Below are positions 6,794 to 15,335 of a DNA stretch of 64,000 nt, piece by piece; position 1 is the first letter of the stretch; every line of letters starts with the position of its first letter. Where the stretch lies: assembly GCF_016807185.1 (NCBI RefSeq), contig NZ_JAEVYN010000001.1:682001-746000 (forward strand). The letters are read 5' to 3'. The DNA comes from Leptolyngbya sp. Cla-17 (GTDB lineage: Bacteria; Cyanobacteriota; Cyanobacteriia; Leptolyngbyales; Leptolyngbyaceae). A program made the translations under genes and the position numbers. A model generated the notes under the pieces. That model made no database searches, was not told where the DNA came from, and saw only the letters and a program-made list of their open reading frames with translations.

Positions 6794-6978
6794 GATGATA
6801 TTTATAAATGCTACTAAAAGGGGCAATGTCAAGCTAATGTATCCATTGCTGCAACCGTAACAATGACGTCATTCCGTCTCTGCTTTATATTTCTTTACTT
6901 TAATAGGGATAAGAGAAGCTTTGTGAATGTCCTTTTATAGATTGCGCTATCTTACGGTTTATTAGCATTTAGGTTTTA

Positions 6979-7881
6979 ATGCCACAAGCAGGGCTGTCGC
7001 AGATTTCTCAGGAGCGCAAAAGATTTATGAAGGGTTTGGATTCCACTCAGGTTGATCAGTTGAAGGAAATCGCTGAGTACTTGTATCAGCAACGTCAACA
7101 TCAAGAGATTTCCCTTGAAAAGATTGCCAAACAGACCTACATTCCTCAACGTATTTTGCAGGCGTTAGAATCAGCGCAGCTAGACATCTTGCCCGAACCC
7201 GTTTATATCAAGGGGTTTATTCGTCGGTATGCAGATGCCTTGGGTTTAGATGGCGTAATGATCTCCGATGCCTTTGATGTTGAACCTGCTTCGTTGGCTC
7301 ACACTGCGCCTGAGATGCAACCTGAGCCTGCCGTATCAGCTTCACGTCCTGCACCGTCACGAATAGAGCCGCAAACCGAACCCCAAATCGAACGGCAAAG
7401 CGATCGCCCATCACGCCCAGAGAGATCGTCCAAACCCGGTTTGTCCTTTTTGCCTTGGCTAGGGGCAGGCATTGCAGCCCTTACCTTAGGTGCGATCGCC
7501 TTCAGCCTATTAAACCAGCCTCCAAAAACCGCTGTTGTTAATCCAACGACAACCGACGCGCCTACCACAAAGTCATCCGGCTCATCATCTGCCCCTAGTT
7601 CCATCGTTGCGCCCTCGGCAGGGTCGCCCGTACAAGTCGATCTAAATTTGACCGAACGTTCTTGGCTAGAAGTTTCAGTAGATGGCAAGGTCGCCTATGA
7701 AGGCTCTTTAGATAAGGGTGAACAGCGCACCTGGAAAGCAAAGAAAAGCATTTCAATCGTGGCGGGTAACGCGGGCGCAGTAGTTGCTTCTTTTAACCAG
7801 GGTGAAGCAAAAGCGCTTGGCAAAGCTGGAGATGTAGTAACAGTAGCGTTTCCCACTCCAGAAAAATTGCCCTCAAATTAG
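6979..7881 (+). CDS. rodZ: RodZ-like membrane-anchored helix-turn-helix protein
   Basis: Domain order matches RodZ: an N-terminal Xre-type HTH_25 domain (about residues 25-85, including LEKIAKQTYIPQRILQALE and the family-typical VYIKGFIRRYADALGLD), a Pro/Glu/Arg-rich linker (about 100-150), one transmembrane helix (LPWLGAGIAALTLGAIAFSL, about 155-176), a Thr/Ser-rich periplasmic linker and a C-terminal DUF4115 beta domain (SWLEVSVDGKVAYEGSLDKG onwards). RodZ couples MreB filaments to the wall elongation machinery. The ATG at 6979 is used; Met17 (7027) is an alternative. ftsX follows about 100 bp downstream on the same strand, so two cell-shape/division genes are adjacent. Confidence 0.85.
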   Translation: MPQAGLSQISQERKRFMKGLDSTQVDQLKEIAEYLYQQRQHQEISLEKIAKQTYIPQRILQALESAQLDILPEPVYIKGFIRRYADALGLDGVMISDAFDVEPASLAHTAPEMQPEPAVSASRPAPSRIEPQTEPQIERQSDRPSRPERSSKPGLSFLPWLGAGIAALTLGAIAFSLLNQPPKTAVVNPTTTDAPTTKSSGSSSAPSSIVAPSAGSPVQVDLNLTERSWLEVSVDGKVAYEGSLDKGEQRTWKAKKSISIVAGNAGAVVASFNQGEAKALGKAGDVVTVAFPTPEKLPSN

Positions 7882-7980
7882 TTGCACGTCGTTTTAATCT
7901 ATTGACGATCGCTCAATCTTCGTCTAGCGTAGACCACGACTCTTTTGAGTTGATCGCTGACCTCGGGATAAAGTGTGACG

Positions 7981-8883
7981 ATGCTTCAAATTTTCACAAA
8001 AACTAACTACCTTCTGCGCGAAACCTTTTTGGGTCTGCGACGCGGCGGCTGGATGAACTGGGCAGCAATCAGCACCATTGCGGTACTGCTGTTTTTGTTT
8101 GGCATTAGTTTGCAAGCGTCCTGGCAGTTTGAAAGCTTGCTTAATCAATTTGGCAACCAGCTAGAAGTGTCTGCCTATTTAGATACAGGCATTCAGGCGG
8201 CTGATTTAAAGCCAAGCATTGCGGCAATGCCAGAAGTAGCGGCGGTGGAAGCGGTTTCCAAAGAAGTAGCCTGGACAGCCTTAATTAAGGAATTAGGCAT
8301 CTCAGAAATCAATGGCGCAACGAAACAACTAGAAGGAAACCCGCTGGTTGATGAACTTAAGGTAAAAGCGAAATCTCCTGCTGGTGTGCCTATTCTGGCA
8401 GCAAAGCTCTCTCAAGTCGCCGGAGTTGACGAAGTGATATTTGTGGATGAAGCCGTCAAACGAGTCGCTCAGCTTAACCAAGGGCTAAATTGGATTAGTT
8501 CGGTTGTGATTACGCTGCTAACCCTGACCGCGATCGCTGTGATCACCACCACCATTCGCCTGATCGTCATGGCACGACGACGCGAAATTGAAGTGATGCA
8601 ACTGGTGGGTGCCACCACAAGCTGGATCTATTTGCCATTTATTTTGCAGGGTGTCACCTTTGGCGTGGTCGGAGCCGCGATCTCTTGGAGCCTGCTGACC
8701 GCCTTGCAACAATTTCTCAACCATCTCTTGGCTCAACAGCCAGAATTTGTCCAATTTCTGACCCATGGGTTGCAGATCAGCCCCTTCCAAACCGTATTTC
8801 TTGCCGTCATCTTGTTGGGTTTAGGTAGCTCAGTTGGAGTGATGGGCAGTCTGTTTGCCGTTCGCAAGATTGCCATGCGATGA
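7981..8883 (+). CDS. ftsX: Cell-division ABC transporter permease FtsX
   Basis: FtsX topology: one N-terminal membrane helix (WAAISTIAVLLFLFGISLQ), a periplasmic domain of about 130 residues (EVSAYLDTGIQ... VDEVIFVDEAVKRVAQL) and three C-terminal helices, with the conserved cytoplasmic loop ARRREIEVMQLVGAT. FtsX with the ATPase FtsE transmits division signals to wall hydrolases; FtsE is not in the window, which is common in cyanobacteria where ftsE lies elsewhere. The ATG at 7981 is preferred over a GTG two codons upstream because MLQIFTKTNYLLRETFLGLR matches the usual start. It overlaps the next gene by ATGA. Confidence 0.9.
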   Translation: MLQIFTKTNYLLRETFLGLRRGGWMNWAAISTIAVLLFLFGISLQASWQFESLLNQFGNQLEVSAYLDTGIQAADLKPSIAAMPEVAAVEAVSKEVAWTALIKELGISEINGATKQLEGNPLVDELKVKAKSPAGVPILAAKLSQVAGVDEVIFVDEAVKRVAQLNQGLNWISSVVITLLTLTAIAVITTTIRLIVMARRREIEVMQLVGATTSWIYLPFILQGVTFGVVGAAISWSLLTALQQFLNHLLAQQPEFVQFLTHGLQISPFQTVFLAVILLGLGSSVGVMGSLFAVRKIAMR

Positions 8884-9722
8884 GTATGAGCCAATGGGAC
8901 TGTTTACTTCAAAATTTGGGAGAGTGGCAGGGTTCCTTCACTCGCTTTTCGGCGCAGGGAGACGAATTGGAGGATACACCAACGGTTGTTTCTTTGGAAG
9001 GACTGAATGGTAACCAAACCATCCGTCAAATTATTCGTCGTCTCACTCCAGAGCCGAGTGAAAAGGTTTTGGAATATAGCACTTTGGGGCGCGGAATCCT
9101 CTTCTTTGAAGATGGGGCGTTTTCCCAAGGGGCGCTTCAGTTTGCTCCTTTCTCAGAATTTGGGGCAGAGTTAGGCCTAGTTCACGGCGATCGCCGCTTG
9201 CGACTGGTGCAGTTGTTTGACCAAGCCAGCCGATGCGATCGCCTGACGCTAATTCGAGAGCATCTGGCTGGAACGACCACTCCAGAACGTCCTCCCTTAA
9301 CTGTGGAAGGCCTGCTCGGCACCTGGCAGGGAGAAGCGACGACTCTGTATGCCGATTGGCGCACCCCCAACACTTTCTCCAGCACGCTACAAATTCAGCG
9401 AGAGGGCGATCGCTTACTGCAAAGGTTTTCATTCGGGTCGGGTGCATCCAGTCAAACGATCGCCTCTGTCGCTGAGATTGATGGAAATCGTCTCATGTTC
9501 ACGCAAAGTCTTCAGCCTGCTCAAGTGGTGCTACTGCCCGACGGCGCATCATCGAACTGCCCCATGCAAATCAAACCAGGGCAGTCTTTTGTTTTAGAGG
9601 CTGGCTGGCTGATTCAACCCAATTTACGCCAGCGAATCATTCGCAGCTATAGCGACAAAGGCGAGTGGCTAAGTTTAACCTGTGTGACTGAACAAAAAGT
9701 TTCTGCGATACAGGGAACTTAA
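8880..9722 (+). CDS. DUF3598 family protein (cyanobacterial lipocalin-like)
   Basis: A 280-residue soluble protein starting in a 4-bp ATGA overlap with ftsX, so probably translationally coupled. Two similar halves are visible, each opening with a LGEWQGSFTRF / LLGTWQGEATTLY type motif typical of lipocalin-like beta-barrels, fitting DUF3598. Such barrels usually bind small hydrophobic ligands, and related cyanobacterial proteins bind or assist with pigments, but a specific ligand cannot be read from this sequence. There is no signal peptide. Confidence 0.75.
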   Translation: MSMSQWDCLLQNLGEWQGSFTRFSAQGDELEDTPTVVSLEGLNGNQTIRQIIRRLTPEPSEKVLEYSTLGRGILFFEDGAFSQGALQFAPFSEFGAELGLVHGDRRLRLVQLFDQASRCDRLTLIREHLAGTTTPERPPLTVEGLLGTWQGEATTLYADWRTPNTFSSTLQIQREGDRLLQRFSFGSGASSQTIASVAEIDGNRLMFTQSLQPAQVVLLPDGASSNCPMQIKPGQSFVLEAGWLIQPNLRQRIIRSYSDKGEWLSLTCVTEQKVSAIQGT

Positions 9723-9771
9723 AGTCCTTGGGCATACTCAAAAGAACGAGACGTTCGCGACAGGTAGAAAG

Positions 9772-10581
9772 ATGATTTCACAACGATATGGTTCGTTAGT
9801 CACAGCGATCGCAGTAGGTCTATCAGCGGCTTACATCAATCCTACTCTTCCAGCTAATGGAATTTTAGCGGGAATTCAATCTATCCCTAACGCAACTCCG
9901 CAAAACGGATTTCTGACAGGAATCGCTCAAAAACCCGCCCTGCCATTTCCGTTAGACGGTAAACCTGTATATGTGCGCCAGGGCGATCGCTGGCAAGAAG
10001 CTTTATTGGTGGGCTACGCCTGGAATAGCCAATCGGGTGTGCGTTATGACGTGAAGTACACCCAGAGTGGTAGTACCGAGAAAGGGGTTGGAACTGATCG
10101 GATTAAGTCTCTCACCAGTGCTCAAAAACAAGGGCTTGCCACTACAGTGTATGACGTATCAAGTCAGGTCGGCATTCAACAGATGCTCAATGCTCACAAC
10201 GACTGGCGTAAACGGACTGGAGTTTCTAGCGTAACCTGGTCGCCCCAGTTGGCGACCGTTGCTCAGCAGTGGGCAAACAAGCTCCTGAAAGAAAACCGAT
10301 TTGAGCACCGCACAAACTCACGCTATGGCGAGAACCTGGCATCCGCCTCTGGGCAACAGTTGAGTCCAGGACGAGTAGTGAAGATGTGGGGAGATGAAGT
10401 AAGCGATTACAACTATGCATCAAATACTTGCAAACCCGGAAAAATGTGTGGTCACTATACGCAAATCGTCTGGCGCAGCACTAAACAAGTGGGATGTGGC
10501 ATGGCACGCGGCAACGGTCGGGAAGTGTGGGTTTGCAATTACGATCCACCAGGAAATTTTAGAGGGCAAAAACCGTATTAG
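9772..10581 (+). CDS. Secreted CAP-domain (SCP/PR-1-like) protein
   Basis: A 269-residue protein with a hydrophobic N-terminus (about residues 8-30) consistent with a signal peptide or anchor. A small basic beta-rich region follows (about 60-115, KPVYVRQGDRWQEALLVGY), then a C-terminal CAP domain (about 135-265). CAP hallmarks include LNAHNDWRKRTGV, FEHRTNSRYGENLA, the GHYTQIVWRSTKQVGCG box and VWVCNYDPPGNFRGQKPY. This is closer to plant PR-1 than to the shorter bacterial YkwD type. CAP proteins act outside the cytoplasm, some binding lipids; the role in bacteria is unclear. It is 49 bp after the DUF3598 gene. Confidence 0.85.
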   Translation: MISQRYGSLVTAIAVGLSAAYINPTLPANGILAGIQSIPNATPQNGFLTGIAQKPALPFPLDGKPVYVRQGDRWQEALLVGYAWNSQSGVRYDVKYTQSGSTEKGVGTDRIKSLTSAQKQGLATTVYDVSSQVGIQQMLNAHNDWRKRTGVSSVTWSPQLATVAQQWANKLLKENRFEHRTNSRYGENLASASGQQLSPGRVVKMWGDEVSDYNYASNTCKPGKMCGHYTQIVWRSTKQVGCGMARGNGREVWVCNYDPPGNFRGQKPY

Positions 10582-10716
10582 GGTCTCTTCTAAAACCTCT
10601 AAATTTAGGTAGTGCTAAGTGCAAACAGCATTTACGCGAGTTGCTCCATAAAAATTACCCTAGTAATCAATTCAAACTCGCTCAAGCAAATCAAACCGAT
10701 GAGAGAGAAACCGAAA

Positions 10717-10744
10717 AGCTACAGACCATAGAAAGTCTGTAGCT
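10717..10744 (-). terminator. Intrinsic terminator of the minus-strand signal-peptide gene
   Basis: A perfect 10-bp stem (AGCTACAGAC / GTCTGTAGCT) with an 8-nt loop. Read on the minus strand it is followed by TTTTCGGTTT and lies about 50 bp past the stop codon at 10796, as expected for a Rho-independent terminator. Confidence 0.7.
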
Positions 10745-10795
10745 AGAATTTGATGAATTTAATTGGCTGTGTCAGCAAATGGCTTGACTATTTAA

Positions 10796-11152
10796 TTAGT
10801 CTTTCCCTTCAGCCTTCTCTAACCCAGTTTTAATTCTTTCTTCAATCGAAACGGCTTTGCGTGAGTTGGAAGGGCGACTCATTTTGTTCATATCTGCACT
10901 GCCTTGAATTTCGTTAATCCCTTCATTTGCAGTTTTTTGAACTTGTTCCATTGAAGGCACACCATTTTGGATGATATCTTCTGACTTATCGATAATGTCG
11001 GTCAATGGAGCCTCACCCTTTGTAAGGCTAGTAGGTGCAGTCTTACCACCTGCTAGGGCTGGAAAGGCAGTTGAAAAAACCAGGATTGCACAGGTAAACG
11101 CGACTAATATAGTGCGGATTGCTTGCTTTAAATGAATACGGATAGAGTTCAT
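10796..11152 (-). CDS. Small exported hypothetical protein (118 aa)
   Basis: The start at 11152 is set by GGAGGAAATATC directly before the ATG, an excellent ribosome-binding site; the frame extends 17 codons further up without support. The N-terminus is a typical signal peptide, with basic residues, a hydrophobic core (ILVAFTCAILVFSTAFPALA) and a likely cleavage after ALA. The mature part (about 85 residues) is charged, Lys/Glu-rich and lacks cysteines. I do not recognise a domain; small secreted proteins of this appearance, some called low-temperature- or stress-induced, are common in cyanobacteria. A terminator follows. Confidence 0.7.
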   Translation of the reverse strand: MNSIRIHLKQAIRTILVAFTCAILVFSTAFPALAGGKTAPTSLTKGEAPLTDIIDKSEDIIQNGVPSMEQVQKTANEGINEIQGSADMNKMSRPSNSRKAVSIEERIKTGLEKAEGKD

Positions 11153-11870
11153 GATATTTCCTCCGATGGATATATGTGAAATTTTTACAGGAAACCAAAT
11201 CAATTCAAAAGCAAAAGTACATTGGCTTGGTATCTTCCTAGATACAGATCAAATGACTTCCTAGCTCTGAGCCCCTTTCTCATCATTACCAGTTTTTGGA
11301 ATGGATAAAGGAAAGAAATGATTTCTCTTTTATTGTTTACATTCTCTTTTTTACTTGAAATCGGCTAGTTAGTTCATCAGTCTAGAGACTGAAGATCACT
11401 TTGCTGAATATGGGTTTTGTCTTCCTATTGGTTGATACGTCACGATCGCCCACCGAAAAATCGACATTAAAAAAGCAGCAGAATAGTTTCTGACGCATGG
11501 AATAGCGCTAGTTTTAGACGATCACATCAGCTATTTGTGGCGGCTAGTTGCTTTGTCATTTCCGTTGCATGTTGGTCGACATTGAATTCTACTAATAAAT
11601 GCAGTACCACCTACCGCAAGCCTGTCGCGTTTCTAAAATGCAGTTACACAGGATCGTTTTGTCTTCAGCTTCGTGGAATAAGACTAGGGATTTTCTTTGC
11701 AAGGCGACATAATTTCTTCCGAAAAGGGGCTTTAGAGAACACATAGCAGAGTGCGGATTTTTACTTACTGGTCTTAGAAAGTGCGGTAGTTGTTATGCCT
11801 ATAGTCAAGGCGGGAACAATAGAATATGGCATCTGAGCCGCTCTAGCTCAGCAATTATGGGTTGAATATC
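11153..11870. other. Gene-poor intergenic region
   Basis: About 700 bases between a minus-strand exported-protein gene and a plus-strand coiled-coil gene, holding the upstream regions of both. Short frames exist (for example 11537-11746) but their composition is not protein-like and they lack ribosome-binding sites. I see no RNA gene, IS end or clear repeat. Confidence 0.5.
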
Positions 11871-12542
11871 ATGTCTACAATATCGCCTCATCTGACAGTC
11901 ATAACAAAGTCTGTCTTTGTCTGTGAGCTTATACTTGCTCCAGCTATGGATGTTGATAAGACATGTGATTGGCTACGCTCAAATCATGTTTGGGAAATTA
12001 CCTCTTCGCAAAAAGATCTCAATTATGAAGCGCTTTGGGCAATCAATTTTTGTACTGATAACGAACAGCTTGTCTCAAATCTTCAGAAAAGGTGTTCAGA
12101 TCTTCATAACAAGTATAAAGAGAAGACCGATGAAGCTTTAAAGCAGAAGGATAAACGTATTGAACACTTAATAAATCAACTCGATGGTTTGCACCAGAAA
12201 TTTGGAGACTTACAGTCAAAGTTGGTAAAACAGAGTTCAGCAATAGTTGGCTTGGAAGATGAGAAGAAAAGGCTAATGCGCGAGAATGCTTCCCTCGGAC
12301 AACTTAAATCTGATAATCAATCTCTAAAAAGAGCCTACCAAAATAAGAATTCAGACCTTATTGAGGTACGGAAGGATCTTAAACGCTTACGACAAAGAAG
12401 TACTAGCTTTACTGACGAGACAGAAATAGTTGATGAGAAAGAAGCAATAAATTCTAGGGTTTACATCCCACTCGACGTTTGCATTGTCTGCGGTAAACCA
12501 GCAATGCTTGGTCAGGGACAATGCTTAGACTGTGCAAGATAA
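11871..12542 (+). CDS. Coiled-coil protein with C-terminal four-cysteine zinc-ribbon-like motif
   Basis: I do not recognise the family. After an N-terminal region of about 65 residues (containing CDWLRSNHVWEITSS) there is a long heptad-rich coiled coil (about residues 70-180, rich in Lys, Glu, Leu and Gln). The tail is CIVCGKPAMLGQGQCLDC, a C-x2-C-x11-C-x2-C knuckle that probably binds zinc. There are no membrane segments. The ATG at 11871 is used; a TTG three codons upstream is possible. Codon use is more AT-rich than in neighbouring housekeeping genes and the flanks are gene-poor, which hints at acquisition by transfer. Confidence 0.6.
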   Translation: MSTISPHLTVITKSVFVCELILAPAMDVDKTCDWLRSNHVWEITSSQKDLNYEALWAINFCTDNEQLVSNLQKRCSDLHNKYKEKTDEALKQKDKRIEHLINQLDGLHQKFGDLQSKLVKQSSAIVGLEDEKKRLMRENASLGQLKSDNQSLKRAYQNKNSDLIEVRKDLKRLRQRSTSFTDETEIVDEKEAINSRVYIPLDVCIVCGKPAMLGQGQCLDCAR

Positions 12543-12626
12543 TAATTTAGTGTGTTGCCGAATGACGAGATGATTTGGCTCAAATCTGAGCGAACCTCAA
12601 ATTGTTTGGATAAAAACTAGATTTCG

Positions 12627-12995
12627 TTAATCTGCTTTCAAGTTAACGCCCAAACTGGGAGTCGGTGGAGAAACCTGAAAAAAGCCAAGGGGGTTTTCGT
12701 CTCTGGAGGGCCGAGTTGGGGTACGAATCAAATCCTCAGGAATCCCAATTCCGGTCGAAGAGGACTTGCCAACCCTGGATTGAATTGATTTTGCCACATC
12801 ATCCAACTTGCTAGTTTGAGTCAAGGTTTTATTTGGGATAGCAGGATCCGATTGCCATGTAGAAAGCGGCTGAGGGGTCAAAAAATCGATGGAGCGTCCC
12901 TGAAGCCTTGATGGATAGTTTTCTTGGGCTGTAGCGGTAGCAGTCATCGCGATCGCCCCTACCCATCCAAGAGATAAAACAAGCAGATAGTTCAT
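12627..12995 (-). CDS. Exported hypothetical protein (122 aa)
   Basis: The N-terminus (MNYLLVLSLGWVGAIAMTA, then TATAQ) is a signal peptide with likely cleavage after TAQ or ATA. The mature chain of about 98 residues is Pro/Ser/Thr-rich without cysteine or known motif, and ends in SPPTPSLGVNLKAD. The gene stands alone, convergent with the coiled-coil gene. The Shine-Dalgarno sequence is weak, so the start rests on the signal peptide. Function unknown. Confidence 0.6.
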   Translation of the reverse strand: MNYLLVLSLGWVGAIAMTATATAQENYPSRLQGRSIDFLTPQPLSTWQSDPAIPNKTLTQTSKLDDVAKSIQSRVGKSSSTGIGIPEDLIRTPTRPSRDENPLGFFQVSPPTPSLGVNLKAD

Positions 12996-13236
12996 AATGT
13001 TTTTTGCGATAGCTTTTTAATCAACAGGCTCATCTAGAAAAAATATGCATAAAAGACGCGATCGCTTTCACATCCTGCACTCAAGGCTAAATCTTCTCAC
13101 TCTAAATATACGTAAGCTGCAACTTCGCACGGATAGAGCTTGTATTATATATTCACAATTATAAAGGAAAGGATTAGTTCCCCTTCCGCTTAGCCTTTGT
13201 CCTTGTTTTTAACCCATCATCATTCATCATTTTTTA

Positions 13237-14172
13237 TTACCTCTTTAAACCTTCCTTGGTGTAAGGAATTCCTAATGCAGCCGGGGGCGTGGATTTACCT
13301 GCCAAGCCAACCAATGCCAGCAATGCAGTGACATAGGGCAGCATTGTCAAAAGCTGGTAGGGAATATTTAGGTTAAACGCCTGCACTCTAAGCTGTAGCG
13401 CTTCTGTAGCGCCAAACAGAAAACAGGCTAATACCGTACCCACAGGATGCCATCTGCCAAAAATCAATGCTGCTAAGGCAATGTAGCCTTTTCCTGCACT
13501 AATGCCTTCAGTAAAATACTTTACGTGCGCTAGCACTAGATAAGCGCCGCCCAATGCCGCTAAACCACCACTTAATATGACACAACTATATCTCACCCAG
13601 CCTACCCAAATGCCTGCTGTGTCTGCGGCACGGGGATACTCACCCACGGCGCGCAGGGTTAATCCTAAACTGGTGTAAAACAACAGATAGGTTGTCAATG
13701 GCACTAACACAAACAATCCATAAACCAGCACATCTTGATTGAAGCACAAAGAGCCGATGAACGGAATTTGGCTCAGCCCTGGCACAGAGATCGCGCCAAT
13801 TCCAGATAGCTTTTGAGTCGTTTCAGCAGTGAACACCAACCGCGATCCAAATGCTGTTAACCCTGCTGCCGAGAGGTTAATCGCCAATCCCGACACCAGT
13901 TGATCCACGCGTAGCGTCACACTGAGATAGGCGTGCAGCAACCCCACCAAGGCACCTGCCATCACTGCTGCCATTGCACCTAGCCACACGTTGCCGCTAT
14001 AAAACGTTACCGCCGCGCTCACAAATGCGCCGGTCAGCAACATGCCTTCTAACCCAATATTCAAAACGCCCGATCGCTCAGAGAACAATCCTCCTAACGC
14101 CGCAAACGCCAGCGGTACAGACAAGCGCATACTCGCAGCCAGATAGTCAGAAAAGAAAGCAATGTTGTTCAT
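13237..14172 (-). CDS. ABC transporter permease, nucleoside/BmpA-type uptake system (YufQ/NupQ-like)
   Basis: A polytopic protein of 311 residues with about eight to ten hydrophobic helices, in the BPD_transp_2 (branched-chain amino acid / nucleoside) permease family. The stretch LFSERSGVLNIGLEGMLLTG is the signature of the second permease of nucleoside importers such as NupQ, and GKGYIALAALIFGRWHPVGT is the conserved EAA-type coupling region. It pairs with the upstream permease gene at 14271-15296 as a heterodimer. The ATPase and BmpA-type binding protein are not adjacent, so they must be encoded elsewhere. Substrate (purine nucleoside) is inferred from family only. Confidence 0.85.
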   Translation of the reverse strand: MNNIAFFSDYLAASMRLSVPLAFAALGGLFSERSGVLNIGLEGMLLTGAFVSAAVTFYSGNVWLGAMAAVMAGALVGLLHAYLSVTLRVDQLVSGLAINLSAAGLTAFGSRLVFTAETTQKLSGIGAISVPGLSQIPFIGSLCFNQDVLVYGLFVLVPLTTYLLFYTSLGLTLRAVGEYPRAADTAGIWVGWVRYSCVILSGGLAALGGAYLVLAHVKYFTEGISAGKGYIALAALIFGRWHPVGTVLACFLFGATEALQLRVQAFNLNIPYQLLTMLPYVTALLALVGLAGKSTPPAALGIPYTKEGLKR

Positions 14173-14193
14173 AAGAAATTGACGAATGGCAAA

Positions 14194-14256
14194 TTCAAAT
14201 CTTCAAACTTCAAACCCCGAACTCTGAACTTGAAACTTTGAACTCCAAGCTCACCT
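14194..14256. repeat. Heptamer repeat (STRR-like) between the two permease genes
   Basis: About nine degenerate 7-bp units with register CTTCAAA, CCCCGAA, CTCTGAA, CTTGAAA, CTTTGAA. It fills most of the 98-bp gap between the two permease genes, where a short overlap or gap would be usual in an ABC operon. Confidence 0.7.
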
Positions 14257-14270
14257 CTTCGCTTTGATAT

Positions 14271-15296
14271 TCATTCTTCTTTTCGTTCCAACGTTAAGCT
14301 AATAGCGATGAACAGCACGGTTAAACCTTGAATGGCATAGACCACGGTAACAGGCACTCCGGCGCTGCGCTGCATGACATTGGCACCGCTGCGAAGGGCA
14401 CCAAAGAACAAGGAAATTAAGACGATGCCTGCGAGATTGCCGCGACACAGAATGGCGATCGCGATCGCGTCAAAGCCATAGCCCGGTGAGAAATTTTCAA
14501 ACAGGCGATATTTCAAACCTAGAACCTCGCCTGCTCCTGCCAATCCTGCTAAGCCACCCGCCAGAGTCATAACAGCCATAACGGTGCGTGAAACAGAAAT
14601 TCCCGCGTAGCGAGCCGCGATTGGGTTTTGTCCCACAGCTTCAATTTGATACCCGAAAGGCGTATAAGCAAATCCAAACCAGATCAAGACCGTTGCCAGT
14701 AGCCCCACCAAAATTCCAGCATGAGTTTGGGTTTGGGGCAGCAAAATTGGCAGTTGAGCTGCCACATTAATTGGTGGGCTGAAAGGACTGGGAGCATTAG
14801 CTTCCATCATGGGATGACTCACCAAGTAGCTAATCAAATTCTGGGCAATGTAGTTCAACATCAAGGTCGTAATCACCTCGTTCACGCCGCGCACTGCTTT
14901 CAAATAGCCTGGAATCAAACCCCACAGTCCGCCAAACAAAAAGCCACTGAATAAGGCAAGCGGCACCAAAATAAAACTGGGCAACCCGTGAATATATAGC
15001 CCCACTAAGGCACTGCCTAACCCACCCATGTAAATTTGACCCTCACCCCCAATGTTAAACTGACCCGCTTTGAGGGCAATCAAAACCCCCAAGCTGGTCA
15101 GAAGCAAGGGGGCTGTTTTGGTGAGAGTATTTCCAAAGCCGTAATAATCAGTTAAGGCTTCGCTAAACAAAACCGCATAGGCTTTGATGGGATTAACTCC
15201 CGCGATCGCAATTAACCCAGCTCCGACCAACATCGCCACTGCGATCGCCATCACCGGAGACAACACTGGCAGCCATTGAACAACTCTAGATTTCAC
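14271..15296 (-). CDS. ABC transporter permease, nucleoside/BmpA-type uptake system (YufP/NupP-like)
   Basis: A 341-residue integral membrane protein of BPD_transp_2 family with an N-terminal helix and about eight further helices. The segment LIALKAGQFNIGGEGQIYMG is the characteristic NupP/YufP motif, and a family-typical loop (YLVSHPMMEANAPSPFS) follows LNYIAQNLISYL. GYGFDAIAIAILCRGNLAG is the ATPase-contact region. It is the partner of the downstream permease and likely cotranscribed with it despite the repeat-filled gap. The amylase homologue ends only 39 bp upstream on the same strand. Confidence 0.85.
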   Translation of the reverse strand: MKSRVVQWLPVLSPVMAIAVAMLVGAGLIAIAGVNPIKAYAVLFSEALTDYYGFGNTLTKTAPLLLTSLGVLIALKAGQFNIGGEGQIYMGGLGSALVGLYIHGLPSFILVPLALFSGFLFGGLWGLIPGYLKAVRGVNEVITTLMLNYIAQNLISYLVSHPMMEANAPSPFSPPINVAAQLPILLPQTQTHAGILVGLLATVLIWFGFAYTPFGYQIEAVGQNPIAARYAGISVSRTVMAVMTLAGGLAGLAGAGEVLGLKYRLFENFSPGYGFDAIAIAILCRGNLAGIVLISLFFGALRSGANVMQRSAGVPVTVVYAIQGLTVLFIAISLTLERKEE

Positions 15297-15335
15297 AAAT
15301 ACTCAGCCAACACGCCATCGTTGACCAGCATCCTA

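Noticed and set aside
11537..11746. A 69-codon plus-strand frame in the gap before the coiled-coil gene
   Set aside because: Low-complexity Cys/Phe-rich composition without a ribosome-binding site; likely chance.
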